A stretch of DNA of 64,000 nt from Nocardia jiangxiensis NBRC 101359 (GCF_000308615.1 NZ_BAGB01000028.1:20093-84092), one strand, 5' to 3'. Positions 8,212-16,473 are shown, counted from the first letter of the stretch. Numbers and translations are program-made. The notes: generated by a model not told the origin, from the letters alone.

Positions 8212-8880
8212 TCAGGCCGCGGCGAGTGCGGTGGCTTCGGCACGCTCTCCGGCCGCCTTCCACCGGCGACCGAGCGCGATGCTCAGCCCGATCAGCACGG
8301 TGAAGGTCACCACCATCATGACCGTGGACAACCACACCATGGTCGAGACGGGCAGCTGATAGACCAGGAAAACTCGCAGTGCGGCCTCGCCGAGCAGGCC
8401 GACGCCCCAGATTCCGCTCAGCATGCCGAACGCCCGTCGCATGGCCGGGCGAGTCCGGTACCGCTCCTCGAACGCGGCCGCCTTGGCCGGGTCGGACCCG
8501 GCCATCCCGCTGCGCGCGGCCACGTAGACCAGCGGTTTGCCGATCAGGGCGCTGCCCAGGAATGCCAGCCCGATCAGGCCCGTGACGACCGAATCCTTCG
8601 CCAGCATGAATCGCGCGTCGCCGGAGAGGAAGGTCATCGCGAACCCGATCACGAATCCGGCCAGGATCACTCCCGCGAAGAGGTCGACCTTACGTTTGTG
8701 CGCGACCTCCGCGAGCAGGAACGCACCCGAGATCACGGTGCCCGCACCGAGTGCGACCAGATTGCTCGCCCCCAGGGCGTGCAGTGCGTAGTACGCGACG
8801 AGCGGCACCCCGACGTCGCGCAGGATCTGGCGGACCATCGCTCGGCGGTCGGGTGTGGGCGCTGCCTGGGTGGCGGTCAT
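8212..8880 (-). CDS. VC0807-like integral membrane protein
   Basis: A 222-residue polytopic membrane protein. About five or six hydrophobic segments are visible, for example VGVPLVAYYALHALGASNLVAL, VDLFAGVILAGFVIGFAMTFL, VVTGLIGLAFLGSALIGKPLVY, GMLSGIWGVGLLGEAALRVF and MVWLSTVMMVVTFTVLIGL. It fits the VC0807 family of inner-membrane proteins, whose function is unknown. It stands alone, with the ADH-A-like terminator downstream and two overlapping palindromes (8954-8992) upstream of its start. Confidence 0.75.
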   Translation of the reverse strand: MTATQAAPTPDRRAMVRQILRDVGVPLVAYYALHALGASNLVALGAGTVISGAFLLAEVAHKRKVDLFAGVILAGFVIGFAMTFLSGDARFMLAKDSVVTGLIGLAFLGSALIGKPLVYVAARSGMAGSDPAKAAAFEERYRTRPAMRRAFGMLSGIWGVGLLGEAALRVFLVYQLPVSTMVWLSTVMMVVTFTVLIGLSIALGRRWKAAGERAEATALAAA

Positions 8881-8953
8881 CTCGGACTCCCGTGAACGGA
8901 GGTGGCTGTGTCGACTCCCAAATTACGGTCGCCGAGTGCGCCCCACCCGGCTC

Positions 8954-8992
8954 GTTCGTCACGAACCACCCATGACGGTTGTCATGGGTGGT
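8954..8992. promoter_or_regulatory. Two overlapping palindromes upstream of the VC0807-like gene
   Basis: GTTCGTCACGAAC (8954-8966) is a perfect 6+1+6 dyad. It overlaps by two bases a perfect 12-bp inverted repeat, ACCACCCATGAC (8965-8976) and GTCATGGGTGGT (8981-8992), with loop GGTT. The site lies 74 bases or more upstream of the VC0807-like start and about 130 bases past the ADP-ribosylglycohydrolase stop. It may be an operator, or the longer repeat may end the upstream transcript; no T-tract follows on either strand. Confidence 0.45.
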
Positions 8993-9120
8993 GGCGCGCT
9001 GCCGGTCACGGTCACACGGTCGCGACCGTACCGAGGCAGGGTTATGGTCTTGTGGGTCAGTCGGTTTCGGAGGGATGAGGTTTGTTCGGGTTCGGGCGCG
9101 GTTCGCGAGGACAAGAGATT

Positions 9121-10065
9121 TCACCGACTGCCCGTGAACCACCGGCGAAGACGACCCGGTCCGGCCTTGGCTGGACGAGCTCGATCCAGCCAGCCGGGCA
9201 ACGGTTCTCGCGCGGCGAGCCATTCGCGGGGGACCGCCTCGCTCCCGGTGTGGGCGGCGACGATGCCGCCCACGATCGCCGCGGTGGTGTCGATATCTCC
9301 GCCCGCGGCAAGGCATGTGGTGATCGCGGTGGGGTAGTCCTGCAGATGCGTCGCCGCGATCCACAGGGTGAGTGGCACGGTGTCCTGTGCGGTGACGTGG
9401 GAGCCGTTGCCGAGTTCGTCGGCGACCTGCTGGACCGAAGCGCCGAGTAGCGTTCGGGCGCGGCGGATTCCGCGACTGGTCTCGCTGTCGCCGAGACGAT
9501 CGAGCACGGTGGTGATGAATTCCTCCGGCGCGGGCCGTATTCCGGCCTTCCGGGCGTGCGCCGCGTGCCCGGCCGCGAGTGCCACCGCGACCGCGCCGCT
9601 GATCCCTTCGGGATGCATATGCGTCACCTGGGCCGAGCGGATTGCCTGGGCGACAATCGTTTCCGGATCACCGGCGAAGTAGGCCCCGAGCGCCGCGACC
9701 CGCATGGCCGCACCGTTGCCGCACGAGCCCTGATGATCGAACGCCGCGGCGGACACCTCGCGCCACGGCGCGCCCTTGCGGATGCGGCTCAGGTTCCCGA
9801 CCGTGGCGAAGCCGTAGTCGCGATCCGGATCGCACCGCCGCGCGAAGACCTCGGCGAGACGATCCTGATCGATCGCGCCGCGCGTGCACAGTTCGGCGAC
9901 CACACTGCAGGCCATCTCGGTGTCGTCGGTCCATCGCCACTGCCCGACCGGGACGGCCCCGGCGCGCAGCGCATCGACCGACGTGCGCATGACGGGGAAT
10001 TGCTGGCCGAGTGCATCCCCCACCGACAGGCCCTCGAGCGAGTCGAACATCATCTCGACATACAT
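9121..10065 (-). CDS. ADP-ribosylglycohydrolase family protein
   Basis: A 314-residue protein of the DraG/ARH family, all-helical enzymes with a dinuclear magnesium centre that remove ADP-ribose from proteins or small molecules. The diagnostic motifs are GLSVGDALG near the N-terminus, the metal-binding WTDDTEM, the central GSCGNGAAMR, and the C-terminal GGDIDTTAAIVGGIVAAHTG with metal-binding Asp residues. No ADP-ribosyltransferase partner lies nearby, so the substrate is unknown. Upstream on the minus strand is the quinone oxidoreductase gene, 42 bases away, so co-transcription is possible. Confidence 0.92.
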   Translation of the reverse strand: MYVEMMFDSLEGLSVGDALGQQFPVMRTSVDALRAGAVPVGQWRWTDDTEMACSVVAELCTRGAIDQDRLAEVFARRCDPDRDYGFATVGNLSRIRKGAPWREVSAAAFDHQGSCGNGAAMRVAALGAYFAGDPETIVAQAIRSAQVTHMHPEGISGAVAVALAAGHAAHARKAGIRPAPEEFITTVLDRLGDSETSRGIRRARTLLGASVQQVADELGNGSHVTAQDTVPLTLWIAATHLQDYPTAITTCLAAGGDIDTTAAIVGGIVAAHTGSEAVPREWLAAREPLPGWLDRARPAKAGPGRLRRWFTGSR

Positions 10066-10107
10066 TGCAGCCGAGTTTATGTCGCGCGTCGGAATTCGTC
10101 GACGGAG

Positions 10108-11034
10108 TCAGAGGGTGAGCACGAGCTTGCCCTGGAGGTGACCGCCGTCGAGCAGCCGGTGCGCGTCGGCGACGCGCTCGAAGGGGAACGTCTCCTGCAC
10201 GTGGACCCGGAGCCTGCCCTGTTCGACGAGTTCGACGAGCCGTTGCAGGGCAACCGGATCCGGGTCGACCGCGATGCCGCTGAAGCGCATGCCGGCCGCC
10301 TCGAACTTCGCGGCGAGTTCCGAATCCTCCTCGGCGACCGCTGTCACCAGGTGCCCTCCTGGCCGGAGCACTGCGAGCGACCGTTCGACGGTGTCGCCGC
10401 CGAGTGTGTCGAGCACCATATCGATGTCGCTGACCGCCTCGGTGAAATCGACTGTCCTGTAGTCGATCACCTCGTCGGCGCCGAGCCCTTGGACGAACTC
10501 TCGTTTGCTCCCGCCTGCTGTCGCGATCACGTGCGCGCCGAGCGATTTCGCGATCTGGATCGCGACGTGGCCGACCCCGCCGCCACCGCCGTGGACCAGG
10601 ACGCGGTCACCCGCGCTCACGCCGCCGAGGTCGACGAGGCCCTGCCACGCCGTCAGCCCGACGACCGGCAACGCGGCCGCCTCGACGTGTGAGAGCGACG
10701 CCGGTTTGCGCGTCAGGTGCAATGCCGGAGCAGATACGAATTCGGCGTACGCACCGGCCGCCCGCGGGAACAGCGGCATTCCGAAAACCTCGTCGCCGGG
10801 CCGCAAGCGCCACGTCTGCGCCTGTTCGACCACACCGCTGATATCCCAGCCGAGAATGAACGGCGGCTTGCCGATCAACGGGAATTCGCCGGCGCGCAGT
10901 CGCGCCTCCAGCGGGTTCAGCCCGATCGCCTCGACACGGACGAGGACCTCGGTCGGCAGGGGCCGGGGCGCGGGCGCGTCCACGATGGTGAGCACCTCGG
11001 GACCGCCGATCTCCTGCTGGGTGATGATTCGCAT
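10108..11034 (-). CDS. NADPH:quinone oxidoreductase-like zinc-independent dehydrogenase
   Basis: A 308-residue quinone oxidoreductase-type medium-chain dehydrogenase. The N-terminal domain reads GLNPLEARLRAGEFP and FILGWDISGVV. No catalytic or structural zinc cysteines are present, as expected for this group. The NADPH motif is VHGGGGGVGHVAIQIAKSLGA. ATG 11034 is chosen because AGGAGAG lies just before it; the frame upstream is not family-like. It probably reduces quinones or enones. It faces an HxlR regulator across a 77-base gap, the arrangement of the redox-controlled qor2-qorR pair of Corynebacterium glutamicum, which supports a thiol/quinone stress role. Confidence 0.9.
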   Translation of the reverse strand: MRIITQQEIGGPEVLTIVDAPAPRPLPTEVLVRVEAIGLNPLEARLRAGEFPLIGKPPFILGWDISGVVEQAQTWRLRPGDEVFGMPLFPRAAGAYAEFVSAPALHLTRKPASLSHVEAAALPVVGLTAWQGLVDLGGVSAGDRVLVHGGGGGVGHVAIQIAKSLGAHVIATAGGSKREFVQGLGADEVIDYRTVDFTEAVSDIDMVLDTLGGDTVERSLAVLRPGGHLVTAVAEEDSELAAKFEAAGMRFSGIAVDPDPVALQRLVELVEQGRLRVHVQETFPFERVADAHRLLDGGHLQGKLVLTL

Positions 11035-11070
11035 GACTCTCCTGGCTTCGGAGGGGGAAGGAAAAACCAG

Positions 11071-11103
11071 GCTAGGTTTCCCCATGGGAACCCCCAGGTA
11101 CCT
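11071..11103. promoter_or_regulatory. Candidate HxlR operator between quinone oxidoreductase and regulator
   Basis: The 77-base divergent gap contains the palindrome CCCATGGG (11081-11088) inside an imperfect GGTTTC...GGAACC dyad, and the perfect palindrome AGGTACCT (11096-11103). AGGTACCT sits just ahead of the regulator ATG. Either could be the dimer site for the HxlR protein. The assignment is inferred from position and symmetry only. Confidence 0.4.
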
Positions 11104-11111
11104 TTGGCGCC

Positions 11112-11492
11112 ATGAGCGGTTTCGGCCCCGGTGCCCCCTTTCTAGCCGACTGTCCGGGGCGTCTGGCGGTCGAGCTGATCGCCGACAAGTGGACCGTGGT
11201 CGTGCTCTACGGCCTCAGCCGCGGCCCGGTGCGCCACGGTGAGCTGATCGAGCTGATCGGCGGCATCTCCCGCAAGGTGCTCACCCAGACGCTCCGACGG
11301 CTCGAATCACACGGACTCGTGCGCCGCCACGCGTATGCCGAAGTGCCGCCCCGCGTCGAGTACGAACTCACTCCGCTCGGAGCGACGCTGATCGATCCGA
11401 TCCACGTCCTGACCGAGTGGGCACGGGAAAACGGTGACGCGGTCCTCGAGGCGCTCGACGCCGATTCCGACCCGGTCGCCGAGAACGGTTGA
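11112..11492 (+). CDS. HxlR (DUF24)-family redox-sensing regulator
   Basis: A 126-residue HxlR-family winged-helix regulator. It has the conserved N-terminal cysteine (ADCPGRLAVELIADKWTVVVL, Cys14), the recognition region RHGELIELIGGISRKVLTQTLRRLESHGLV, and the wing VPPRVEYELTPLG. In YodB and QorR the equivalent N-terminal Cys is the thiol sensor for quinones or disulfide stress. The divergent gene is a quinone oxidoreductase, so this is probably its repressor. The start is nearly leaderless relative to the AGGTACCT palindrome. Only one Cys is present, so a one-cysteine switch is expected. Confidence 0.9.
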   Translation: MSGFGPGAPFLADCPGRLAVELIADKWTVVVLYGLSRGPVRHGELIELIGGISRKVLTQTLRRLESHGLVRRHAYAEVPPRVEYELTPLGATLIDPIHVLTEWARENGDAVLEALDADSDPVAENG

Positions 11493-11860
11493 GTCCGTAC
11501 CGCTTCGAAGGTTGTGCGGTGACCGGATCGGACCCTCGCGGCGGACCGTCGCGAACTCGTCACGGTGCGCGTCCGAGACAGATGTGACCTGCGTCGTTGC
11601 CATCCTGAGGCGGGGAATGGAGTATCGAAGGTGGTCGGCCGAGGATGCCCGGCATGTCGGGCTCGCGCTCGGCCGGATGTACGACCGAATCCGGGCGGGA
11701 AGGGGGTTCGTACGCCCTCTGGGAGGGCCGACTGGTCGGTCTGTAATGCTGCCGAACCGGCGAGCGATCACAGGGCGGCGGACGGCCCGCCGACCGGGCG
11801 GGACCGGTGGATCCGACACCGAACCAGCGCTGGATTGTGTCACCGGAGAGGACGAATGTG
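11493..11860. other. Intergenic stretch, nothing recognised
   Basis: These 368 bases lie between the HxlR gene and the PPOX-like gene, both on the plus strand. Open frames cross it but none resembles a family. It ends with the GGAGAGGA ribosome-binding site of the PPOX-like gene at 11845-11852. The promoter was not defined. Confidence 0.45.
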
Positions 11861-12388
11861 ATGGCAGGAACCCTGGTGGATGTCCCTACCAACTACCGAC
11901 AGATCGCCCAGCCGGATCCTGCGGCGAATTCGCGGCGGGTACCGGCTCGCTCCGGAAGATCCCAGCTCGCGATGATGTGGCAGGAGGCGAAGACGGCCCT
12001 GGTCACGCGCGTCGCCGGCCCGCAACAGTTGGTGACGGTGCCCCGGCTGGTCGTCCCGATCGGGCACAACCAGTTGGCATTTCGCGTCTCCTCCTACGCC
12101 GAGGAGGCCGAGCAGCTCGCCCAGGACGGCCGGGTGATCGTGCAACCCGGCGACTGGCGCGGCAACCCGGCCCTCGGTTCACATCAGTGGCACGGGCAGG
12201 CCCAGGTCGTGACCGGAGGCACCCTGCTGCCGTTCGTGCAATCGGAGATCGACGCCAAGTACCGGTGGCGAACCTCCGTGGCGCGCATGGCACATCGCGT
12301 GGCGCGGGGTGCGGCGCCCTACGGCGACGTCGTCGTGCTGGTGACCGTGCGCGAACCGGTCCCGATGCTGATGCCGCCGTCGCAGTGA
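11861..12388 (+). CDS. PPOX-class F420/flavin-dependent oxidoreductase-like protein
   Basis: A 175-residue protein whose central part fits the split-barrel PPOX class of F420- or FMN-binding proteins: LVTRVAGPQQLVTVPRLVVP, then RVSSYAEEAEQLAQDGRVIV, then PGDWRGNPALGSHQWHGQAQVV. The segment resembles the family pattern of a cofactor-binding strand followed by QP.D.RG and V.G.A.VV. The N-terminal ~35 residues look extra. ATG 11861 has GGAGAGGA eight bases upstream. The specific reaction is unknown. The whole gene past codon 48 is overlapped on the opposite strand by the tail of the SDR frame, which is unusual. Confidence 0.65.
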   Translation: MAGTLVDVPTNYRQIAQPDPAANSRRVPARSGRSQLAMMWQEAKTALVTRVAGPQQLVTVPRLVVPIGHNQLAFRVSSYAEEAEQLAQDGRVIVQPGDWRGNPALGSHQWHGQAQVVTGGTLLPFVQSEIDAKYRWRTSVARMAHRVARGAAPYGDVVVLVTVREPVPMLMPPSQ

Positions 12389-13283
12389 CGCCCCGCATCG
12401 CCACCCGGTGACGGTCCGAGCGAAAGACGTTGCGGCAGCGTCGTTGTTCGTCAGCGGCGAAATCGGTGGAGGTGCTCACCGCTGCCCACTGCTCGGTTTC
12501 CGCGGCGCGGATCCTGCCCGCGTCGCGTGCCGCGGCGAGGGCGTCGCTGCCGAGTAGTAGGCGGCGGGGCGGGTTCTCATCGGCGACGACGTCGATGAGG
12601 ACCTTCGCCGCGCGGGCGGGATCTCCGGGCTGGCTGCCGTGGCTGTCCTGCCGGTACCGGTTGATCGCGCCGACGGTCTGCTCGTAGTCGGGGCCGACGG
12701 TGTGCAGGGTCATCGACGAACCCTGCCAGTCGGTGCGGAAGCCGCCGGGTTCGACGATGACGACCTGCACTCCGAACGGTGCGACCTCGCTGGCGAGCAC
12801 TTCGGAGAATCCTTCCACCGCGAATTTGGCGGTCTGGTACGCGCCCATTCCCGGTGTGCCGCCGACCCTTCCGCCGATCGAGGAGAACTGGACGAATATT
12901 CCGGACCGCTGGGCGCGCAGCACCGGCAGCGCGGCGCGGGTGACGTTGACGACGCCGAACAGATTGGTCTCGACCTGGGTGCGGAAATCCTGCTCGGCCA
13001 TCTCTTCGATCGGTGCGCTGTTGGCGTAACCGGCGTTGTTGACCACGACGTCGAGGTGGCCGAACGCGTCGATCGCTTGCTGAACCGCGTGTTCGGCGGC
13101 GGCCGCATCGGTGACGTCCAGCGCCACGGCCCGGATCCGCTCGCCGTGGGCGGTCGCCAGATCGTCGAGTTGCTCGGGTCGGCGTGCGGTGGCGACGACC
13201 TGGTCTCCTGCCGCGAGGACCGCTTCGGTGAGGTGACGGCCGAAGCCGCGAGATGCTCCGGTGATCAACCATGTTCTGGTCAT
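12003..13283 (-). CDS. Short-chain dehydrogenase with anomalous read-through C-terminus
   Basis: The first ~280 residues form a complete classical SDR: TGASRGFGRHLTE (cofactor motif TGxxxGxG), LDVVVNNAG, FSSIGGRVGG with the catalytic Ser, and the YQTAK catalytic Tyr-Lys pair. The family end comes at about WAAVSTSTDFAADEQ. The frame then continues for ~144 Arg-rich residues antisense to the PPOX-like gene. A TGA lies one base out of frame directly after the expected end, so a one-base indel near 12455 would explain it. The true protein is probably 12450 to 13283. The divergent TetR gene is its likely repressor. Confidence 0.8.
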   Translation of the reverse strand: MTRTWLITGASRGFGRHLTEAVLAAGDQVVATARRPEQLDDLATAHGERIRAVALDVTDAAAAEHAVQQAIDAFGHLDVVVNNAGYANSAPIEEMAEQDFRTQVETNLFGVVNVTRAALPVLRAQRSGIFVQFSSIGGRVGGTPGMGAYQTAKFAVEGFSEVLASEVAPFGVQVVIVEPGGFRTDWQGSSMTLHTVGPDYEQTVGAINRYRQDSHGSQPGDPARAAKVLIDVVADENPPRRLLLGSDALAAARDAGRIRAAETEQWAAVSTSTDFAADEQRRCRNVFRSDRHRVAMRGVTATAASASGPVRARSPARRRRRRAPHPAPRDVPCAPRRFATGTWRRSPIARTAAGCLRSRPGPARATDVNRGPGCRASRRVARSPGRPGRAARPPRRRRRREMPTGCARSGRPAGAPSPTVAGRRRA

Positions 13284-13344
13284 GAGCGGTTTCTCCGTTC
13301 CGATTCACTGTCCGCGTCGGGTGACGGTGTCTGCCCGTACGCAC

Positions 13345-13370
13345 TAACTGTCACATCAACGTAGCAGTTA
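13345..13370. promoter_or_regulatory. Candidate TetR operator between SDR and TetR genes
   Basis: TAACTG (13345-13350) and CAGTTA (13365-13370) form a perfect 6-bp inverted repeat with a 14-base spacer, in the 126-base gap between the divergent SDR and TetR genes. Its position fits a TetR-family operator controlling both. The dyad is short, so confidence is modest. Confidence 0.4.
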
Positions 13371-13409
13371 TCGAAGTTTATTCCATCTGAATGTGGCTGA
13401 TGTTCGGCG

Positions 13410-14009
13410 ATGAGCGGCACTGCCGGATACCTTGGAGCGATGAGAGCGGATGCGGCGCACAACCTGGAACTCGTCCTGCGCACCGGCGCGCGGCTGCTCG
13501 CCGACGATCCCTCGGTGAGCATCGCCGCCATTGCCGCTGCCGCCGGGGTGGACCGGCGCACCGTGTACCGCCGCTTCGCCTCCCGAGAGGACCTGCTCGC
13601 CGCGGTGTACCGCGCCCGCTACGACGCGGTCGAGGAGGTGATCGCCGCGGCGAGATTGCGGGAGGCGCCCGTCGGTGTCGCACTGCACCGCTACGTGGAG
13701 GGCATCATCGAGGTGAATCGCCGCTGGCCCGTCGAGACGTTCCGCATGTTGTCCGAGAAGACGATTCGCGACCGTCGCGAGGGGTTCATCGCGGAGGTCG
13801 AGCACTTCCTGCGCCGCGCCACCGAGGAGGGACTGCTGCGCGAGGATCTGCCGCAGGGCTGGATCGGCGCGGTGCTGCCGTCGCTGCTGCTGCGGGCCGC
13901 CGAGGACCTCCCCGAGCTCAGCGCCGCTCAGGCCGCCGACGTCGTGGTGGACACACTGATCAACGGATTCGGCGTCGGTGCACCCGATCGACGTGCCGCA
14001 TTCCGGTGA
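13410..14009 (+). CDS. TetR-family transcriptional regulator
   Basis: A 199-residue TetR/AcrR-type repressor. The N-terminal HTH is visible as VSIAAIAAAAGVDRRTVYRRFASREDLLAAVY. The C-terminal part is helical and ligand-binding, without recognisable specificity (FRMLSEKTIRDRREGFIAEVEHFL, AVLPSLLLRAAEDL). A second in-frame start is ATG 13440 (MRADAAHN), which removes ten residues that are not family-like and may be the true start. It is divergent from the SDR gene and most likely represses it. Confidence 0.9.
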   Translation: MSGTAGYLGAMRADAAHNLELVLRTGARLLADDPSVSIAAIAAAAGVDRRTVYRRFASREDLLAAVYRARYDAVEEVIAAARLREAPVGVALHRYVEGIIEVNRRWPVETFRMLSEKTIRDRREGFIAEVEHFLRRATEEGLLREDLPQGWIGAVLPSLLLRAAEDLPELSAAQAADVVVDTLINGFGVGAPDRRAAFR

Positions 14010-14033
14010 AAGGAGCTGCGGCGCAAGGCGATA

Positions 14034-14747
14034 TCAATGCGGGCTCGCCGCGATGGCATCGCGGACCGAGGTCTCCTGGCGGCCGAGGAATTTCGGATCG
14101 GGTTGGACCAGCATCGAATACACCGCCTTGATCGCGGCGATCTGATCACGTACCCAGCATTTGTCGTAGGTGAGGTTGTGCGCCTGGCTGTGATCGCCGA
14201 CCGCGGTGGTCCGGATGCCCACCGACCGGCACAGGGCGATGGTGCGCGGGACGCTGAAATCCTGGGTGACCACGATCGCGTTGCGCACCCCGAAGATGCG
14301 GTAGGCGCGAGCGCAGGACTGATAGGTGTCGAAACCGGCGTAGTCCAGGGCGATCTTGTTCGCGGGCACGCCCTTGTCGATCAGATATCTGCGCATCGCA
14401 TCGGGTTCGTCGTAGGTCGGCGTGCCGAAATCTCCGGTCAGCAGCAGCGCCTGGACCTTGCCCGTATTCAGCAGGGTGCGAGCCAGGTCGAGCCGGCCGG
14501 CCACATAGGGGGAGGGTTGGCCGTTCGGGTAGATCTCCGCACCCGGCACCAACGCGACGTCGGCGGGCGGCACCGAGGTCGCGGAGTACTCCGGACCGCT
14601 CGCGCGCCACCGGACGACGCCGATACAAACACCGACGAGCACCATCACCGTGAGCGCGGCCACCACCGCCACTCGGAGCAGAACCTTCGGCCGCAGCCAG
14701 GGCCTGAGGAAAGCTCCCACCCCCGAGGGGGTATCACGCGGACTCAT
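14034..14747 (-). CDS. SanA/YdcF-family (DUF218) membrane-anchored protein
   Basis: About 237 residues. A single N-terminal membrane anchor (VAVVAALTVMVLVGVCIGVV, near residues 24-43) precedes a DUF218 domain. That domain shows VALVPGAEIYPNGQPSPYVAGRL, LLLTGDFGT, EPDAMRRYLIDKGVP, YAGFDTYQSCARAYRIFG, AIVVTQDFSVPRTIALCRSVGI and the terminal KAVYSM region. SanA of E. coli limits entry of vancomycin across the envelope, and the domain faces outwards. The ATG at 14747 is chosen for the best spacing to the anchor; in-frame ATGs at 14789 and 14843 are alternatives. It is divergent from the SnoaL-like gene. Confidence 0.85.
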   Translation of the reverse strand: MSPRDTPSGVGAFLRPWLRPKVLLRVAVVAALTVMVLVGVCIGVVRWRASGPEYSATSVPPADVALVPGAEIYPNGQPSPYVAGRLDLARTLLNTGKVQALLLTGDFGTPTYDEPDAMRRYLIDKGVPANKIALDYAGFDTYQSCARAYRIFGVRNAIVVTQDFSVPRTIALCRSVGIRTTAVGDHSQAHNLTYDKCWVRDQIAAIKAVYSMLVQPDPKFLGRQETSVRDAIAASPH

Positions 14748-14864
14748 GCGCGAAAGTCTGCCCGGTCGGGCACTCGATCCGGAATCCATTTTTCCGCCCC
14801 GTGACATGAAGTAGAACACGTTATAGGTTAGGGGTGGGTTCATCGCCCCACGTCACGAAGGGAA

Positions 14865-15668
14865 ATGATGTCCGCAACTGGATCAGCCGCCGAACTGCTG
14901 GCCGCCGTCGAGGCGTCGCCACGGGCTGTCGCCGTGCACGATCGCGCCGCCTGGATCGGATTGTTCGCATCCGGAGCCCGGGTCGAGGATCCGGTCGGAT
15001 CGCGTCCGCACATCGGGCACGCGGCGATCGAGCGCTTCTACGACACGTTCATCGCGCCCAACGGCATCGCCTTCCGGGTCGAGCACGACGTGGTGTGCGG
15101 TGCGACGGTATTCCGCGATCTGGTGATCGAGACGACCATGTCCACGGGCGTCACCCTGCGGGTGCCCATGCATCTGCGCTACGACCTCGAGCGAGAGGGC
15201 GGGGCGCTGAGAATTCGTGAGCTGCACGCGCATTGGGAACTGCCGGTGATGATCGTGCAGTTGCTGGCCGCCGGTGTGCGCGGACTCGCCGCGGCCGTGC
15301 GACTCGCCCCGCAGTTGCTCGGCAATCAGGGAATCGGTGGCGCATTGGGCTTCGCGCGCGGGTTCGTCCGGGTCGGGGCCGCGGGTAAGCGGGCCGCGAC
15401 GGGGGTGATCGAGGACGCCGCGCGTGGGGACGTCGACGGGGTGCGCGCGGCGCTGACACCGGGCGCGGTGCTCGAATGGCCGGCCGGAATCGCGGTGGAT
15501 CCGGCCACTTTCGTCGCCCAGGCCGCCGGAACCGAGGTAGCCAAGTCGATCGCGGCGGGGCGATATGTGACCGCATCGGTGGAGACGACCGCCGGGCGCG
15601 GGATCGCCGAGATCGTGGTCGCGCGCGGTGGACGGGTGTCGGCGGTCCGGGTCTACGTGTCCGACTGA
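14865..15668 (+). CDS. SnoaL/ketosteroid isomerase-like protein with two NTF2-like units
   Basis: A 267-residue protein. The N-terminal ~125 residues are an NTF2-like fold of the ketosteroid-isomerase group (AVHDRAAWIGLFASGARVEDPVG, HIGHAAIERFYDTFIAPN, and VCGATVFRDLVIET). A middle helical and Gly-rich linker follows, and a second, degenerate NTF2-like unit starts near VIEDAARGDVDGVRAALTPGAVLEWPAG. The reaction is unknown; it may isomerise or bind a steroid-like ligand. The fused second unit makes it longer than single-domain members. Sequence identity to any tested enzyme cannot be judged here. Confidence 0.75.
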   Translation: MMSATGSAAELLAAVEASPRAVAVHDRAAWIGLFASGARVEDPVGSRPHIGHAAIERFYDTFIAPNGIAFRVEHDVVCGATVFRDLVIETTMSTGVTLRVPMHLRYDLEREGGALRIRELHAHWELPVMIVQLLAAGVRGLAAAVRLAPQLLGNQGIGGALGFARGFVRVGAAGKRAATGVIEDAARGDVDGVRAALTPGAVLEWPAGIAVDPATFVAQAAGTEVAKSIAAGRYVTASVETTAGRGIAEIVVARGGRVSAVRVYVSD

Positions 15669-15867
15669 TCCGGACTGTCCGGTGCGTCGCGGTTTCGGCG
15701 GGCCGGTACGCCGGAGTACTGTCTCCGGAACATCTCGAGCAGGCCGCTGTCCGGACTGTGCTGTCGCACTGCGATTCCCGGCAGATTCCCCGTGGGCTCA
15801 CAGCTAACTCTTACCTAGATCAACAACCGTTGGCTGCGCTTGCCCGAACACAAACGATGAAGGAAAT

Positions 15868-16473
15868 ATGAGATTGGTTTCACGAGCCGGTCGCTGGCTC
15901 ATTCGCGGTGGGGCGGGGCTCGCCGTTCTGATGCTCGGATGTGGTGTGGCGCAAGCAGATACGGTTGTACCGCTACCCGATGGCCGGCAGCATTTCACCA
16001 CCGCGACCGGTGTCGCGGTCGATTTCAGCCGCACCGGTGAGAAAGCGGTGCTCTCCCCGTCCCTGGCCTACAACGGCCTCTCGCGCACGGCCACCATGTC
16101 GGCCACGGTCTACGCGACCGCGCCGGGCGTGACCGGCGGCACGCTGGTCACCGGCTACCTGGTCGGATGTCAGGTCGATCTGTCCGGTGGGCTCTCACTC
16201 GGCGGCGACGTCTATGTCTCGCCCGATTCGGCGTGGCCGGAGGTCGTGCCCAGTATCGATCTGGTGCCCGGCGGTGTGACGCAGGTGAAATTCGGGACCA
16301 AGAAGATGGATCCGAAAGCCGGTGCCATCGGCGTGGAGTACCACGACCGCGGCATCCAGGTCGACGGGTGCGCCGGATATGCGCAAGCGCGATCGTTCAG
16401 CACGTTGACGGTCACCAACAGCCGGGGCACCTCCGAGGTCACCCTGTACGGCAACCCGTTCAGCATCGGATGA
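15868..16473 (+). CDS. MspA-family porin
   Basis: A 201-residue secreted protein of the MspA family, the octameric outer-membrane porins of mycolic-acid bacteria. A signal peptide (IRGGAGLAVLMLGCGVAQA, cut near residue 30) precedes the mature domain, which starts DTVVPLPDGR. Family patterns are SRTATMSATVYATAPG, GYLVGCQVDLSGG, SIDLVPGGVTQVKF, the conserved Cys in VDGCAGYAQARSF, and the ending TLYGNPFSIG. It should form a water-filled channel for small hydrophilic solutes in the mycomembrane. Its stop overlaps the start of a second MspA paralogue. Confidence 0.9.
   Translation: MRLVSRAGRWLIRGGAGLAVLMLGCGVAQADTVVPLPDGRQHFTTATGVAVDFSRTGEKAVLSPSLAYNGLSRTATMSATVYATAPGVTGGTLVTGYLVGCQVDLSGGLSLGGDVYVSPDSAWPEVVPSIDLVPGGVTQVKFGTKKMDPKAGAIGVEYHDRGIQVDGCAGYAQARSFSTLTVTNSRGTSEVTLYGNPFSIG

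Noticed and set aside
8954..8966. LexA/SOS box
   Set aside because: GTTCGTCACGAAC is symmetric but has the half-sites in the wrong order and spacing for the actinobacterial SOS box (CGAAC-N4-GTTCG).
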